Assembly: GCF_029892445.1 (NCBI RefSeq)
Contig: NZ_JARXVJ010000001.1
Span: 2,604,001 to 2,668,000, forward strand
Reading direction: 5' to 3'
DNA length: 64,000 nucleotides
Source: Chryseobacterium sp. H1D6B
Lineage (GTDB): Bacteria > Bacteroidota > Bacteroidia > Flavobacteriales > Weeksellaceae
Made by a program: the position numbers and the translations under genes. Shown here piece after piece: positions 8,542 through 18,081 of this stretch (its first letter is position 1; each line of letters starts with the position of its first letter). The notes under the pieces were generated by a model, which was given only the letters and a program-made list of their open reading frames with translations, had not been told where the DNA came from and made no database searches.

Positions 8542-9708
8542 ATGAAATCTTTGGAAATAATTCCTTACCACATTTTAAATACTATTAAAAAATATAGTGT
8601 TTTTTTTATCTATGTGATAATCAACTCCTTATTTATTCTAAAATATGGGGAGCAGTATAATACTGCTTTATTGGCAGGTTATAGTATTGTGCTTGCAGCA
8701 GGATTTTATTTTTATATCAAAACCGAATTAAAAGCTTCCTTCTATAAGTTTTTATTTTGGGCAGGAGCCTGTTCTTTTTTTCTTTGCAGTATTTATGTAA
8801 ATTATAAAGTAGACGGCCTTTCTTTGAATGTAGACCGCTGGTCCGCCATGGAAACAGGGATCAATGCCCTGCTAAATGGAAAATATCCCTATAATATTCC
8901 GGATCATATGGGACAGGAATCATCTAATCTTCCTGTACTGATTATTTTAGGACTGCCATTTTATCTGCTGTTTGGAAGTGTAGGATACCTGCAGTCATTC
9001 AGTTTTCTGCTTTTCTGCTATTTATTAATCAAAATTTTTGATAATTATAAACAGCGTACAGCAGTATTGATCCTATTAATTTTTTCTCCAAGCTATTTGT
9101 GGGAAATTTATGTGAAAAGTGATCTGTTTTCTAATTTTATTATAGTTACAGGATTTACCTATTTGATATGGAATCGTTTTATAAAACAGAAAAATATGAG
9201 AGTAGAATTAGTTTCTGTTCTCACTGCTTTACTTCTTCTTACCAGACTTTCAGTGGTTCTTCCTCTTATTATTATTTTATTCAAATCTTATTGGCATTTT
9301 TCGTTAAAAGATAAAATAGTTTTTACGGGAATATTCATTTTGATGACTGCCGGTATTTTATATTTATTTTTTCATAATGCACCTAATCTTGAGGTCATTT
9401 TAAAGCATAATCCATTTATGATACAAGGAGGGAAACAGCCTTTATTTTTGAGTATTTTGTACATTATAATTGCCATGATGCTGTCTTTTAAAGTGAAATC
9501 TTTTTATACGATTTTAGCGGCAGCGGGGAATTTATTATTTATCTGTGTTTTTATTAATTTAATAATGGATTTGTCAGAATATGGATATCAGAATATGATA
9601 ACAAATTCTTATTTTGATTTAAGTTTTTTTAATATGTCAATGCCGTTTGTAACGATAGCTTTAGGGATGGGATTTTTGGAAAATAAAATAAACTTGATAA
9701 GCAGATGA
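8542..9708 (+). CDS. Multi-pass membrane protein, GT-C (GT87-like) glycosyltransferase candidate
   Basis: 388 residues from the ATG at 8542; a TTG three bases earlier is in frame but unlikely to be the start. About ten hydrophobic segments cover most of the protein. After the third segment comes a polar loop with LNVDRWSAMETGINALLNGKYPYNIPD, where the DR pair and the GKYPY motif resemble the acidic first loop of lipid-linked (GT-C/DUF2029-GT87) mannosyl- or hexosyltransferases. Its stop overlaps the start of the downstream GT2 gene by four bases (ATGA). The role in surface glycan assembly is inferred from this context. Confidence 0.6.
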   Translation: MKSLEIIPYHILNTIKKYSVFFIYVIINSLFILKYGEQYNTALLAGYSIVLAAGFYFYIKTELKASFYKFLFWAGACSFFLCSIYVNYKVDGLSLNVDRWSAMETGINALLNGKYPYNIPDHMGQESSNLPVLIILGLPFYLLFGSVGYLQSFSFLLFCYLLIKIFDNYKQRTAVLILLIFSPSYLWEIYVKSDLFSNFIIVTGFTYLIWNRFIKQKNMRVELVSVLTALLLLTRLSVVLPLIIILFKSYWHFSLKDKIVFTGIFILMTAGILYLFFHNAPNLEVILKHNPFMIQGGKQPLFLSILYIIIAMMLSFKVKSFYTILAAAGNLLFICVFINLIMDLSEYGYQNMITNSYFDLSFFNMSMPFVTIALGMGFLENKINLISR

Positions 9709-10520
9709 TTTCCGTAATAATCCCAATATATAATGCAGAAAAAACGATAGCAGCAGCTTTAGATTCTGTAAAAAGCCAAACTTTTGATCAAAAAGAATTT
9801 GAAATAATTATTATTAATGACGGTTCTACAGATGGAAGTAAAGCTATTGTTGAAAATTATATAAAAGAAAATCTCGAGATGGATATTCATTTAATTAATC
9901 AGCTTAATGGAGGGGTTTCAAAAGCTAGAAATGCAGGGCTAAAGACTGCTAAAGGCGATTATATTGCACTGCTGGATGCAGATGATGAATGGCTGCCTGA
10001 AAAGACAAAAATTCAAATGAATTATTTCGAAAATACAATGCTCAAACCTGATTTTCTTGCTACGATAAGAAATAATATAGATATCCTAGCTCCTTATCAG
10101 GTGAAAAATAATACTGCGGAAATCACCTTTAAAAAATTACTGATAAGAAATGAAGCACAGCCGTCTACGGTAATATTTAAAAGGAAAGTTTTGGAAAATG
10201 CAGGCTATTTTGATGATAATCAAAGATATGCTGAAGATGTAAATTACTGGATGAAAGTCTCTTTTAGAAATAAAATGTATATCATAAACGAAAATTTAGT
10301 GATGGCAGGAAACGGGAAAAGAACATTTGGCGTTTCTGGTCTGTCAGCAAACCTTTTTGAAATGAAAAAAGGATTTAAAAAAAACCTTTATGAAATGTAT
10401 ACTTTGAAGAAAATTAGTGCTGTGCAATATGCTTTATTACAGTTTTTTTACGAAGCAAAATATCTTCTTTTGTTATGCCGGCAGTTTTATTATAACTTAC
10501 GATACATCAAAAATATATAA
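9705..10520 (+). CDS. Glycosyltransferase family 2
   Basis: 271 residues. The GT-A Rossmann start SVIIPIYNAEKTIAAALDSV and the motif INDGSTDGS are typical, as is the metal/nucleotide-sugar site LDADDEW near residue 90. Catalytic GT2 enzymes transfer a sugar from a nucleotide donor to a growing glycan on the cytoplasmic membrane face. The start overlaps the upstream membrane protein stop (ATGA), indicating translational coupling. The C-terminal 60 residues are basic and aromatic, likely membrane-associating. Sugar and acceptor cannot be told. Confidence 0.88.
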   Translation: MISVIIPIYNAEKTIAAALDSVKSQTFDQKEFEIIIINDGSTDGSKAIVENYIKENLEMDIHLINQLNGGVSKARNAGLKTAKGDYIALLDADDEWLPEKTKIQMNYFENTMLKPDFLATIRNNIDILAPYQVKNNTAEITFKKLLIRNEAQPSTVIFKRKVLENAGYFDDNQRYAEDVNYWMKVSFRNKMYIINENLVMAGNGKRTFGVSGLSANLFEMKKGFKKNLYEMYTLKKISAVQYALLQFFYEAKYLLLLCRQFYYNLRYIKNI

Positions 10521-10545
10521 TCAATGAATAGTTTTTTGAAGCTAA

Positions 10546-11589
10546 ATGACTTTTAAAATGATTGGTTTAAAAGACAAAAAAATACTTTTTTTATCTGTAA
10601 GTTTTTTTCAGTACGAGAGAGCTGTAGCCCAAAGGCTGACAGAGCTTGGCGCTGAAGTAGATTTCTATGATGAAAGACCTTCTAATTCTAATATTTCAAA
10701 AGGAATTATCCGCTTTAATAAAAAGATTTACCAGTTACAGATCAAACAGTATTATAAGAGAATTTTAAATGAAATTCAAAACAAAAAATATGATTATTTC
10801 CTTTTAATAAAAGGAGAAGCGATATCTTCTTATTTTCTTGAACAGATAAAAGAACTGCATCCTGAAATGGAAATGATCTATTATAATTTTGATCCATTAA
10901 CAGAGTATCCTAATCTGATCTCCAATTTAAAATACTTCGACAAAAAATTTACATTTGAACGCAAAGATACTGTCACTTTTGGATTACACTTTAGACCATT
11001 GTTTTATCTTGATGAGTATAAAGACCTAGAACAGTCTTCATTGGATTATGATATAGTATTTATCGGAAGTGCCCATACAGACCGTTATCTTGTAGGAGAG
11101 AGCGTAAAAGCAAAAGCTGATGATTTAAACCTTCAAACTTTCTTTTATTATTATGCAATGGGAAAAGCAGCTTTCAGAATGAAACAGCTGTTTGATAAAA
11201 ACCTAAAATATTTTGACAATGAAAAGCTTAGTTTTGATAAACTGAGCCATCAGCAGATCAAAGAATATTATACACAGACAAAATCTGTATTGGATATTAA
11301 TAAGCCTTTTCAATACGGATTAACAATCAGAACATTTGAGGTATTGGCAGCGGGAAGAAAGCTGATTACTACCAATCCTGATATTAAAAATTATCCTTTT
11401 TATAATCCTAATAATATCCTGGTTGTTGATCGTGAAAATATTGATATCAGTGATGCTGAATTTTTCACCTCGGAATTTGAAAAGATAGATGTACAGACTC
11501 TTTATATGATGTCTTTGGATTCTTTTATAGAGTGCCTGTTTATAAAAGATCAGGATGAATACTGGAATTCTTTTAATAAGGACAAATAA
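10546..11589 (+). CDS. CgeB/GT1-like glycosyltransferase family protein
   Basis: 347 residues. The N-terminal half has a Rossmann-like pattern (KKILFLSVSFFQYERAVAQR, then DYFLLIKGEAIS), and the C-terminal half carries the GT-B donor-site region: KSVLDINKPFQYGLTIRTFE followed by VLAAGRKLITTNPDI, as in the glycosyl-transferases-for-dystrophin/CgeB-like C-terminal family. It follows the GT2 gene after 25 bases and ends the glycan run at a strong terminator. The sugar specificity is unknown. ATG codons at 10546 and 10558 are both possible starts. Confidence 0.75.
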   Translation: MTFKMIGLKDKKILFLSVSFFQYERAVAQRLTELGAEVDFYDERPSNSNISKGIIRFNKKIYQLQIKQYYKRILNEIQNKKYDYFLLIKGEAISSYFLEQIKELHPEMEMIYYNFDPLTEYPNLISNLKYFDKKFTFERKDTVTFGLHFRPLFYLDEYKDLEQSSLDYDIVFIGSAHTDRYLVGESVKAKADDLNLQTFFYYYAMGKAAFRMKQLFDKNLKYFDNEKLSFDKLSHQQIKEYYTQTKSVLDINKPFQYGLTIRTFEVLAAGRKLITTNPDIKNYPFYNPNNILVVDRENIDISDAEFFTSEFEKIDVQTLYMMSLDSFIECLFIKDQDEYWNSFNKDK

Positions 11590-11619
11590 AAAGCGGCTCA
11601 ATATTGAGCCGCTTTTTTT
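11588..11619. terminator. Bidirectional terminator between the glycan genes and secG
   Basis: AAAAGCGGCTCAA and TTGAGCCGCTTTT form a long stem with T-runs on both sides, located between convergent genes. Confidence 0.85.
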
Positions 11620-11640
11620 ATTTTAAATACATGTATTTTA

Positions 11641-11994
11641 TTACTTAGCTGGTGCTGCAGGAGTTTTAGCCGGTGCAGTAGTTTGAGAAGCCGGAGCAGA
11701 TGATTTTGCTGGAGCTTCTTTCTTAGCAGGCTGTTGCATAGCAGGTGCAGAAGCTGAAGGTTTTCCAGTAATCACTACACTTAGAAGAATAAGAACAATA
11801 ATAGTTGCTCCTAAAGTCCATGTTGCTTTTTCCATGAAATCATTGGTTCTTTGTACTCCAAACTGTGCAGAAGATGCACCTCCGAAAGTACTAGAAAGGC
11901 CTCCTCCTTTAGGATTTTGAGCCATAACGATAATCACTAATAAAACACTAGCGATCATAACAAGAACCATCAATAATATAAATATAGTATCCAT
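11641..11994 (-). CDS. secG: Preprotein translocase subunit SecG
   Basis: 117 residues from the ATG at 11994. An upstream in-frame start would add 18 residues of polar sequence ahead of the first membrane helix and is unlikely. Two transmembrane helices (about residues 3-23 and 52-70) flank the conserved cytoplasmic loop QNPKGGGLSSTFGGASSAQFG, the SecG signature. SecG stimulates SecYEG export. The tail after residue 72 is unusually long and rich in Ala, Pro and Lys, as often seen in Bacteroidota SecG. Confidence 0.93.
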   Translation of the reverse strand: MDTIFILLMVLVMIASVLLVIIVMAQNPKGGGLSSTFGGASSAQFGVQRTNDFMEKATWTLGATIIVLILLSVVITGKPSASAPAMQQPAKKEAPAKSSAPASQTTAPAKTPAAPAK

Positions 11995-12070
11995 TAATTC
12001 GATATCTTTTTGAATGGCCAAATTTAATCTTTTTTTACCGAACTGCAAAAAAAGATTGTAGTAAAAACAA

Positions 12071-12100
12071 AAAACGACAGCAAAGGCTGTCGTTTTTTAT
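12071..12100 (-). terminator. Terminator of the M16 peptidase pair
   Basis: AAAACGACAG (12071-12080) and CTGTCGTTTT (12087-12096) form a stem; on the minus strand it is followed by TTTTTTG and lies just past the 12116 stop, separating the peptidase genes from secG. Confidence 0.8.
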
Positions 12101-12115
12101 TACATATCGTTGTTC

Positions 12116-14149
12116 TTATTTAAAATCAGAGTCTTTTGCCTGATTGATCTGATAAGATTTTACACTTAAATTGATGTCCATACCGCCCATATTCTGGATA
12201 ATAGTATGGGGAAGTTTCACTCCAGATACCTCTTTGTAATCTGCATAGCTTGTAGGGATAGATCCTCCTTCTCCAGCTTTCACTTCTCCAGTCTTTAATC
12301 CAGTTTTTACGCTGTAGTAGTAAGTGTCTTTTTCTCCTTTTACTGCATAAGAGTCTTCATTATTGTATTTCTCAATTCCTGTAAGTTTATACTCTGGAGA
12401 TTTTGCAAAAGTTAGTTCTGGGAAAAGCTCAGTGTCTTTTGCCATATCAGCCTTTTGTTTGTCATTAAGAGGGATTTTTTTTCCTTGGGCTTCTACGTAT
12501 CCGTCTTTACCGTCAAAAACTATTTTTTGTACAGTATTACCCATCATTTTCATATCCATAGCCATTTTACCGCCTTTAGCCTGGATCATTTTCATAGTCA
12601 TGTCCATGCCCTGAACCTTTGTAGAGGCGTCGCTTGTAATAGACGTTACTTTTTGTACGGCAGATAAACCTCCGATTGCGTTGATGTATTTATCAGCAAC
12701 AGATCCTATTGTTACACTTGCGTCAACTTTTTGAGCTGCCGGCTTTGCTACAGGATTAGCATCTTTGTCAAAATATTTTACAGGATATCCTAATTTTTCC
12801 AATCCTTCAGAAATATCAGAAGCTTTACCAGCGATGAAAATTCTGCTTTGGTTAGGAAGAATAGTTGATTTTACTGCATTAGAAATATCAGCCGTTGTTA
12901 CTTTATCAATAGATTTTAAATAATTTGTATAAAAATCAGATGGAAGATCCTGAACTTTTTGATTTAAAGCAAATCTTGCGATTGTTTCGGGCTTTTCTAA
13001 AGACATAATGAAATTTCCTTTCAATTTAGCTTTTGCATTTTCTAACTCTTCAGGTTTTACGGTAGAAATAGCATTAAGTTCATTCATGAATTCCTTCACT
13101 GCTTTATCAGTAACCTCATTTCTTACACTTGATTCTGCAGAAAACTCAGGAGAATATTTGCTTGCACTCATGCTTGAGTAAGCTCCGTATGTAAATCCGT
13201 TTTTCTCACGAAGATTCATGAAAAGTCTTGCTTCACCACCGCCGCCTAAGATGTAGTTTGCCATCGTTGCCGGGAAGTAATTAGCATCTTTCATTTTTAA
13301 ATTGTTCAGGTTGCTTACTGAAACTACAGACTGTACGGCAGAAGGAACGTCTACAACGTTAATTTCTGTCTTTGCCACATTAGAAGCCGGTTCTAAAGGA
13401 GCAAAAGTAGTGTTGGCTTTTTTCCAGCTGCTGAATGCTTTTTCGATCAATGGTTTTACCTGATCATATTTTACATCTCCTACAATTACCAGGTAAGCAT
13501 TGTCTGGAGCGTAATATTTTTTATACACATTTTGAACATCAGCTAATTGAATTTTGTTGATAGATTCTACCGTTTCAAATTCTCCTCTTGATGTGTTTTT
13601 CCCATATAGTAAAGCATTGGAAACTCTGTTGGCAATAGAAGATGCATTTTTCTCGTCAGATTTTAATCCTTCAATAGTTCTTTCTTTAGAATTTTGAATT
13701 TCTTCAGCAGAGAATTTTGGATTAACGATCGCGTCAGCCATTAAACCTAATACTTCCGGGAAATATTTAGAAAGAGAGTTTGCAGATGCTCCTCCTGAAG
13801 AGAAATTAAGGTTTGCCCCTAAGAAATCTACTTTTTTGTTGAATTCGTCTTTGCTTAGATTAGTAGTTCCGTTTTCAAGCTGTTCTGCCATGATCTCGCT
13901 TACCCCTGTAACGTTTCCTTCATAATATGGAGGTCTGTCCATAGAAAGGCTGGCACTTACTCTTGGAAGTTTGTTGTTTTCTACTACCATTACAGTAAGG
14001 CCGTTGCTCAGCTGGAAAGTTTTAGGCTTAGCAATGTTGATCGCTGGGGTAGGACCCGGCTTCGGCATTGCATTAAGATCTATTTTTTGTGCTGAAAGCA
14101 TTCCTGTAAATAAGAATGCAACCGCTATATATGTTAATTGCTTTTTCAT
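12116..14149 (-). CDS. M16 peptidase-like protein, catalytically inactive, with C-terminal LolA-like domain
   Basis: 677 residues with a signal peptide (MKKQLTYIAVAFLFTGMLSAQ). Residues about 40-460 are an M16 (insulinase/pitrilysin) two-lobe fold, but where active enzymes have HxxEH the aligned residues 85-89 are EIMAE, so no zinc can be bound. It keeps the substrate-gripping R...Y motif of non-catalytic subunits (ARLFMNLREKNGFTYGAYSS). Residues about 490-677 form an extra domain resembling the LolA/outer-membrane lipoprotein-sorting beta half-barrel, with repeated Met-rich strands. The active partner is encoded 49 bases upstream, so the two most likely form an M16B heterodimer in the periplasm. 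Confidence 0.85.
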   Translation of the reverse strand: MKKQLTYIAVAFLFTGMLSAQKIDLNAMPKPGPTPAINIAKPKTFQLSNGLTVMVVENNKLPRVSASLSMDRPPYYEGNVTGVSEIMAEQLENGTTNLSKDEFNKKVDFLGANLNFSSGGASANSLSKYFPEVLGLMADAIVNPKFSAEEIQNSKERTIEGLKSDEKNASSIANRVSNALLYGKNTSRGEFETVESINKIQLADVQNVYKKYYAPDNAYLVIVGDVKYDQVKPLIEKAFSSWKKANTTFAPLEPASNVAKTEINVVDVPSAVQSVVSVSNLNNLKMKDANYFPATMANYILGGGGEARLFMNLREKNGFTYGAYSSMSASKYSPEFSAESSVRNEVTDKAVKEFMNELNAISTVKPEELENAKAKLKGNFIMSLEKPETIARFALNQKVQDLPSDFYTNYLKSIDKVTTADISNAVKSTILPNQSRIFIAGKASDISEGLEKLGYPVKYFDKDANPVAKPAAQKVDASVTIGSVADKYINAIGGLSAVQKVTSITSDASTKVQGMDMTMKMIQAKGGKMAMDMKMMGNTVQKIVFDGKDGYVEAQGKKIPLNDKQKADMAKDTELFPELTFAKSPEYKLTGIEKYNNEDSYAVKGEKDTYYYSVKTGLKTGEVKAGEGGSIPTSYADYKEVSGVKLPHTIIQNMGGMDINLSVKSYQINQAKDSDFK

Positions 14150-14198
14150 TTGTAAAATTATTTTTTATAACCGCTTTTAAAACTTAAGTTTTATACGA

Positions 14199-15512
14199 TT
14201 ATTTTTTTTCAGGTACGTAGTTAATGATTACTCTTTGATTTGGGTTCAGATACTTCTTAGCCGCATTCTGCAGATCTTCTCTTGTGATTGATCTGTAGAT
14301 GTCGATTTCTTTGTTGATTAAGTTAGTATTTCCCATCAATACGTGGTTTGTTGCTAATGAAGCCGCAATCCCCTGAATACTTGAATTCTGATTTACAAAC
14401 TGATTCTCAAATTGGTTTTGAAGTTTTTGATAATCTTCCTGAGAGATTAAAGTCGTCTGAATTTTTTTAATTTCAGCATCTATGTCAGCCTGAAGGGTCT
14501 GTTTTGTAGTCTGCCCCATCGGGATAGCGAAGAATGCGAAAATACCGTAATCTTCAAGACCTTGGTTGAAAGCTGCTACCTGAAGTGCTTTTTTCTCCTG
14601 ATCTACTAATTTTTTGTATAAAACTGAAGACTTGCCGCTGCTTAAATAAGAAGAGAGCATATCTAAAATATAAGCATCTTTTTCTTTGTTCCCTGGCGTT
14701 CTGTAGGCGAAAACATAAGCTGGAAGCTGGATGTTAGGGTCAGTAGCAGTCACTTCTTTTTCCGTAGTGATAGGAGCATCTTTAGGATAGTCTTTAGGAT
14801 AAAGAGTTCCTTTAGGGATTCCTCCGTAATAGTCCTCAATCCATTTTTTAGTTTCTCCGATTTTAATATCTCCAGCCACTACTAAAGTAGCATTATTTGG
14901 AACGTAGTATTTTTTGTAGAAAGCCTGGAATTCTTCTAATTTTGCAGAATTCAGGTCTTCCATTGATCCAATCGTAGGCCAGTTGTATGGGTGGTTGGTA
15001 AAAAGATTCTTTTGTACTGTTGTGAAAAGATTTCCATAAGGCTGGTTGTCCATTCTCAATCTTTTTTCTTCTTTTACTACTTCTCTCTGGGTATCTACAC
15101 CTACTTGGTTGATCACAGCATGGCGCATTCTTTCAGCTTCCATCCAAAGACCTAACTGCTCGTTGTTAGATGGGAAAGTTTCATAGTAATACGTTCTGTC
15201 ATTCGTAGTGTTGGCATTATTCTGTCCTCCGTTAGAAGAAACAATTTTAAACCAGTCACCTCTTTTAATATTTGGAGTTCCTTCAAATAAAAGGTGCTCG
15301 AAAAAGTGTGCGAAACCGGTTCTTCCTCTTACCTCATCTTTAGCACCTACGTGGTACATTACGCCCGTTGTAACTACCGGTGCAGAATTATCCTGATGAA
15401 GAATTACGTGTAAACCATTAGGCAGATCATACTCTTCGAATTTGATTTGTTGCGCATTCAGCATCATTCCAAAGAAAGCCACAGCAGCAACAGAAAGAAG
15501 TCGTTTTTTCAT
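14199..15512 (-). CDS. M16 family zinc metallopeptidase, active subunit
   Basis: 437 residues from the ATG at 15512 (a TTG 21 bases upstream is the only earlier option and would spoil the signal peptide). MKKRLLSVAAVAFFGMMLNA is a signal peptide. The inverted zinc motif HFFEH is at residues 69-73 and the third ligand lies about 75 residues later in the EKRLRM/EE region. This is an M16B-type secreted or periplasmic peptidase. It is co-oriented with and directly upstream of the inactive partner subunit. Upstream, TAATTTTG on the minus strand (15541-15548) is a possible -7 element. Confidence 0.92.
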   Translation of the reverse strand: MKKRLLSVAAVAFFGMMLNAQQIKFEEYDLPNGLHVILHQDNSAPVVTTGVMYHVGAKDEVRGRTGFAHFFEHLLFEGTPNIKRGDWFKIVSSNGGQNNANTTNDRTYYYETFPSNNEQLGLWMEAERMRHAVINQVGVDTQREVVKEEKRLRMDNQPYGNLFTTVQKNLFTNHPYNWPTIGSMEDLNSAKLEEFQAFYKKYYVPNNATLVVAGDIKIGETKKWIEDYYGGIPKGTLYPKDYPKDAPITTEKEVTATDPNIQLPAYVFAYRTPGNKEKDAYILDMLSSYLSSGKSSVLYKKLVDQEKKALQVAAFNQGLEDYGIFAFFAIPMGQTTKQTLQADIDAEIKKIQTTLISQEDYQKLQNQFENQFVNQNSSIQGIAASLATNHVLMGNTNLINKEIDIYRSITREDLQNAAKKYLNPNQRVIINYVPEKK

Positions 15513-15628
15513 AAAGTAGAAATTGTTTGTCAATTAGTACCAAAATTAACTTAGTTGTTACAATTTTCTGTATTTTTTTTTAATGGAAATATGTTTTCAT
15601 TAAATAACCCATACCGGGCTTTCAAAAA

Positions 15629-15659
15629 TTTGAATTCTCCTTAGAATACATTAATTTTG
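15629..15659 (+). promoter_or_regulatory. Bacteroidota promoter of the uvrD/pcrA-like gene
   Basis: TTTG (15629-15632), a 19-bp spacer, then TAATTTTG (15652-15659): this is the full TTTG-N19-TAnnTTTG promoter layout of Bacteroidota, 22 bases before the helicase ATG. Confidence 0.75.
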
Positions 15660-15681
15660 TAACCCAAAATTTTTTTGCTGT

Positions 15682-18015
15682 ATGGATTATTTGAAAGGAT
15701 TAAATGAATCACAATATGAAGCCGTTACCACTTTACAGGGACCCTTAATGGTACTTGCAGGAGCTGGTTCCGGAAAAACGCGTGTACTAACGATGCGTAT
15801 CGCTCATTTGATTACGAATGGGGTAGATCCTTTCAATATTCTGGCACTTACCTTTACCAATAAGGCCGCAAAAGAAATGAAAGAACGTATTTCCAAACTG
15901 GTAGGAGACAGCAATGGAAGAAGCCTCTGGATGGGAACTTTCCACTCGGTGTTTGCAAGAATTTTGAGAAGTGAAGGCCATAATTTAGGATATCCTTCCA
16001 ATTTTACCATTTACGATCAGCAGGATGCATTGAATGTGATCAGAAAGGTAATAAAAGACATGAATATTGATGCTGATCTTTACAAACCTAAAAAAGTTCA
16101 GTCAAGAATTTCAACATATAAAAATAATCTGATTACAGTAAAAGCTTATTTCAATAACCCGGAATTAATGGAAGCTGATGAAAAAGCCAACATGAAATTT
16201 ATTGGAAAGATCTATGAAAAATATGTAGAAGCCTGTTTTAAAAATGGTGCGATGGATTTTGATGATCTATTGCTGAAAACCAATGAATTATTAACCAGGT
16301 TTCCTGAAGTTTTAGCTAAATATCAAGACCGATTTAGATATATTCTGGTAGATGAGTACCAGGATACCAACCACTCTCAGTATCTTATTGTAAAAGCACT
16401 GGCTTCTAAATTTGAAAATATCTGTGTAGTGGGAGATGACGCACAGTCTATTTATTCATTCCGTGGAGCGAATATTTATAATATTTTAAATTTTAAAAAG
16501 GATTATCCTGATGCAGTAACAGTTTCGCTGGAACAAAACTACCGTTCTACACAGACTATTGTAAATGCGGCAAACGTTATCATTTCTAAAAACTTACAGC
16601 AGTTTAAGAAAAATGTATTCAGTGAAAATGAAGAAGGAGATAAAATAAAAGTCTACCGCTCGCTGTCTGATGCGGATGAAGCCAATTTCGTTGCCGGAAA
16701 TATCTGGGAGCTTCGTAACCGTGACCAGAGAAAATACAATGATTTTGCAATTTTATACAGAACAAACTCTCAGACGCGTGCTTTTGAAGATGCATTGAGA
16801 CGTAAAAATATTCCCTACAAAGTATACGGAGGTTTATCTTTTTATCAAAGGAAGGAAGTGAAAGATCTGATTGGTTACCTGCGCCTTCTGGTCAATGAAA
16901 ATGATTCTGAAGCCTTAATGAGGGTTATCAATTATCCTACAAGAGGTATCGGGGAAACTACCCAGAATAAATTGATCGTTTTTGCAGATGCTCAAAATGT
17001 TCCAATTTCTAAAGTACTGGATAATCTGGGAATGTATTCGCCGCAGTTAGGCTTTAATAATGGGGTTCTTACAAAACTGAGTGATTTCTGGTCTATGATC
17101 AAAGCTTTTCAGGTACTTTTAAAAACTGAAACAGCCTATGACGTTGCCATGGAAGTTGCGAAACGAAGCGGCTTGATCAAATTTTTAAAAGACGACCAGA
17201 CACCGGAAGGAATTTCAAGAGTAGAAAACGTTCAGGAATTAATGAACTCCATGCAGGGTTTCATTGAAGAGCAGATACAGATAGAAGACGGGGATCCCAG
17301 CCTTCCTAACTTCCTGGAAAACATTGCACTTTCTGCAGATACACAGACAAAAGTTGGTGATGAGGATGATATGGTCTCTTTAATGACTATCCACCTTTCT
17401 AAAGGACTAGAATTTCCAGTGGTCCACTTAGTAGGACTTGAAGAAAATCTTTTCCCAAGTTTTATGAGTTCGGCAACCAGAGAAGATTTAGAAGAGGAAA
17501 GACGTTTATTCTATGTAGCTTTAACAAGAGCTGAAAAACAGGCATTTTTCTCCTACGCGGTTTCCCGTTTTCAATGGGGTAAAATTACCGATGCTGAACC
17601 TTCAAGATTCTTAAGCGAAGTAGATGAGGAATTTATAGAATTTATAAATCCAGCTATAGAAAAACGCTTCATCAATAACGCAGGAATAAAATCAAATATT
17701 TTTGATGAACATCCTTCAGAAGCACGAAGCTTCAAAAAAGTGGAAAAAAAAGCAATCGAAAGAAGCGAGGGATCAAAACCTATCGCTGAACCAAGAAAAT
17801 TAAAGCCTGTAAGTACAGCGAAAATTATCAACCCAAGCGGAGCCTCTTCCCAGGATATTGAAGTGGGAGACAGAGTACGTCATGACCGTTTCGGAATAGG
17901 AGAAGTAACATTCTTGGATGGAACAGATCCGCAGAATATTAAAGCTAAAGTGATTTTCATGCATGAAGGAGAGAAAAATCTTATTCTAAAATACGCTAAG
18001 CTTACTAAAATCTAA
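15682..18015 (+). CDS. UvrD/PcrA-type ATP-dependent 3'-5' DNA helicase
   Basis: 777 residues, superfamily 1A. The Q motif LNESQYEAV is at residues 7-15, Walker A GAGSGKT at 27-33, motif Ia TFTNKAAKEM, Walker B VDEYQDTNHSQ near 229, motif III GDDAQSIYSFRGA, motif IV EQNYRS, motif V SLMTIHLSKGLEF and motif VI FYVALTRAEKQ. The C-terminal 60 residues (EVGDRVRHDRFGIGEV) are the Tudor-like domain with which PcrA/UvrD binds RNA polymerase. It acts in nucleotide-excision repair, R-loop and replication-conflict resolution. It is a single gene with its own promoter. Confidence 0.95.
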   Translation: MDYLKGLNESQYEAVTTLQGPLMVLAGAGSGKTRVLTMRIAHLITNGVDPFNILALTFTNKAAKEMKERISKLVGDSNGRSLWMGTFHSVFARILRSEGHNLGYPSNFTIYDQQDALNVIRKVIKDMNIDADLYKPKKVQSRISTYKNNLITVKAYFNNPELMEADEKANMKFIGKIYEKYVEACFKNGAMDFDDLLLKTNELLTRFPEVLAKYQDRFRYILVDEYQDTNHSQYLIVKALASKFENICVVGDDAQSIYSFRGANIYNILNFKKDYPDAVTVSLEQNYRSTQTIVNAANVIISKNLQQFKKNVFSENEEGDKIKVYRSLSDADEANFVAGNIWELRNRDQRKYNDFAILYRTNSQTRAFEDALRRKNIPYKVYGGLSFYQRKEVKDLIGYLRLLVNENDSEALMRVINYPTRGIGETTQNKLIVFADAQNVPISKVLDNLGMYSPQLGFNNGVLTKLSDFWSMIKAFQVLLKTETAYDVAMEVAKRSGLIKFLKDDQTPEGISRVENVQELMNSMQGFIEEQIQIEDGDPSLPNFLENIALSADTQTKVGDEDDMVSLMTIHLSKGLEFPVVHLVGLEENLFPSFMSSATREDLEEERRLFYVALTRAEKQAFFSYAVSRFQWGKITDAEPSRFLSEVDEEFIEFINPAIEKRFINNAGIKSNIFDEHPSEARSFKKVEKKAIERSEGSKPIAEPRKLKPVSTAKIINPSGASSQDIEVGDRVRHDRFGIGEVTFLDGTDPQNIKAKVIFMHEGEKNLILKYAKLTKI

Positions 18016-18050
18016 AAAAATAAATTTAATCGATTTATATTTTCTATGAA

Positions 18051-18081
18051 TTATTAGTCTATTGGTTTTGTAGACTAATAA
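18051..18081. promoter_or_regulatory. Perfect inverted repeat over the -33 region of the TonB receptor gene
   Basis: TTATTAGTCTA (18051-18061) and TAGACTAATAA (18071-18081) are perfect 11-base arms around a nine-base spacer that contains the -33 TTTTG. It could be an operator for a repressor. Alternatively it is the AT-rich stem of a terminator for the helicase gene, 36 bases past its stop and followed by a U-rich stretch. Both roles are possible. Confidence 0.6.

Noticed and set aside
11995..12048. N-terminal 18-residue extension of SecG
   Set aside because: The extension is polar and comes before the first transmembrane helix; the ATG at 11994 gives the standard SecG start.
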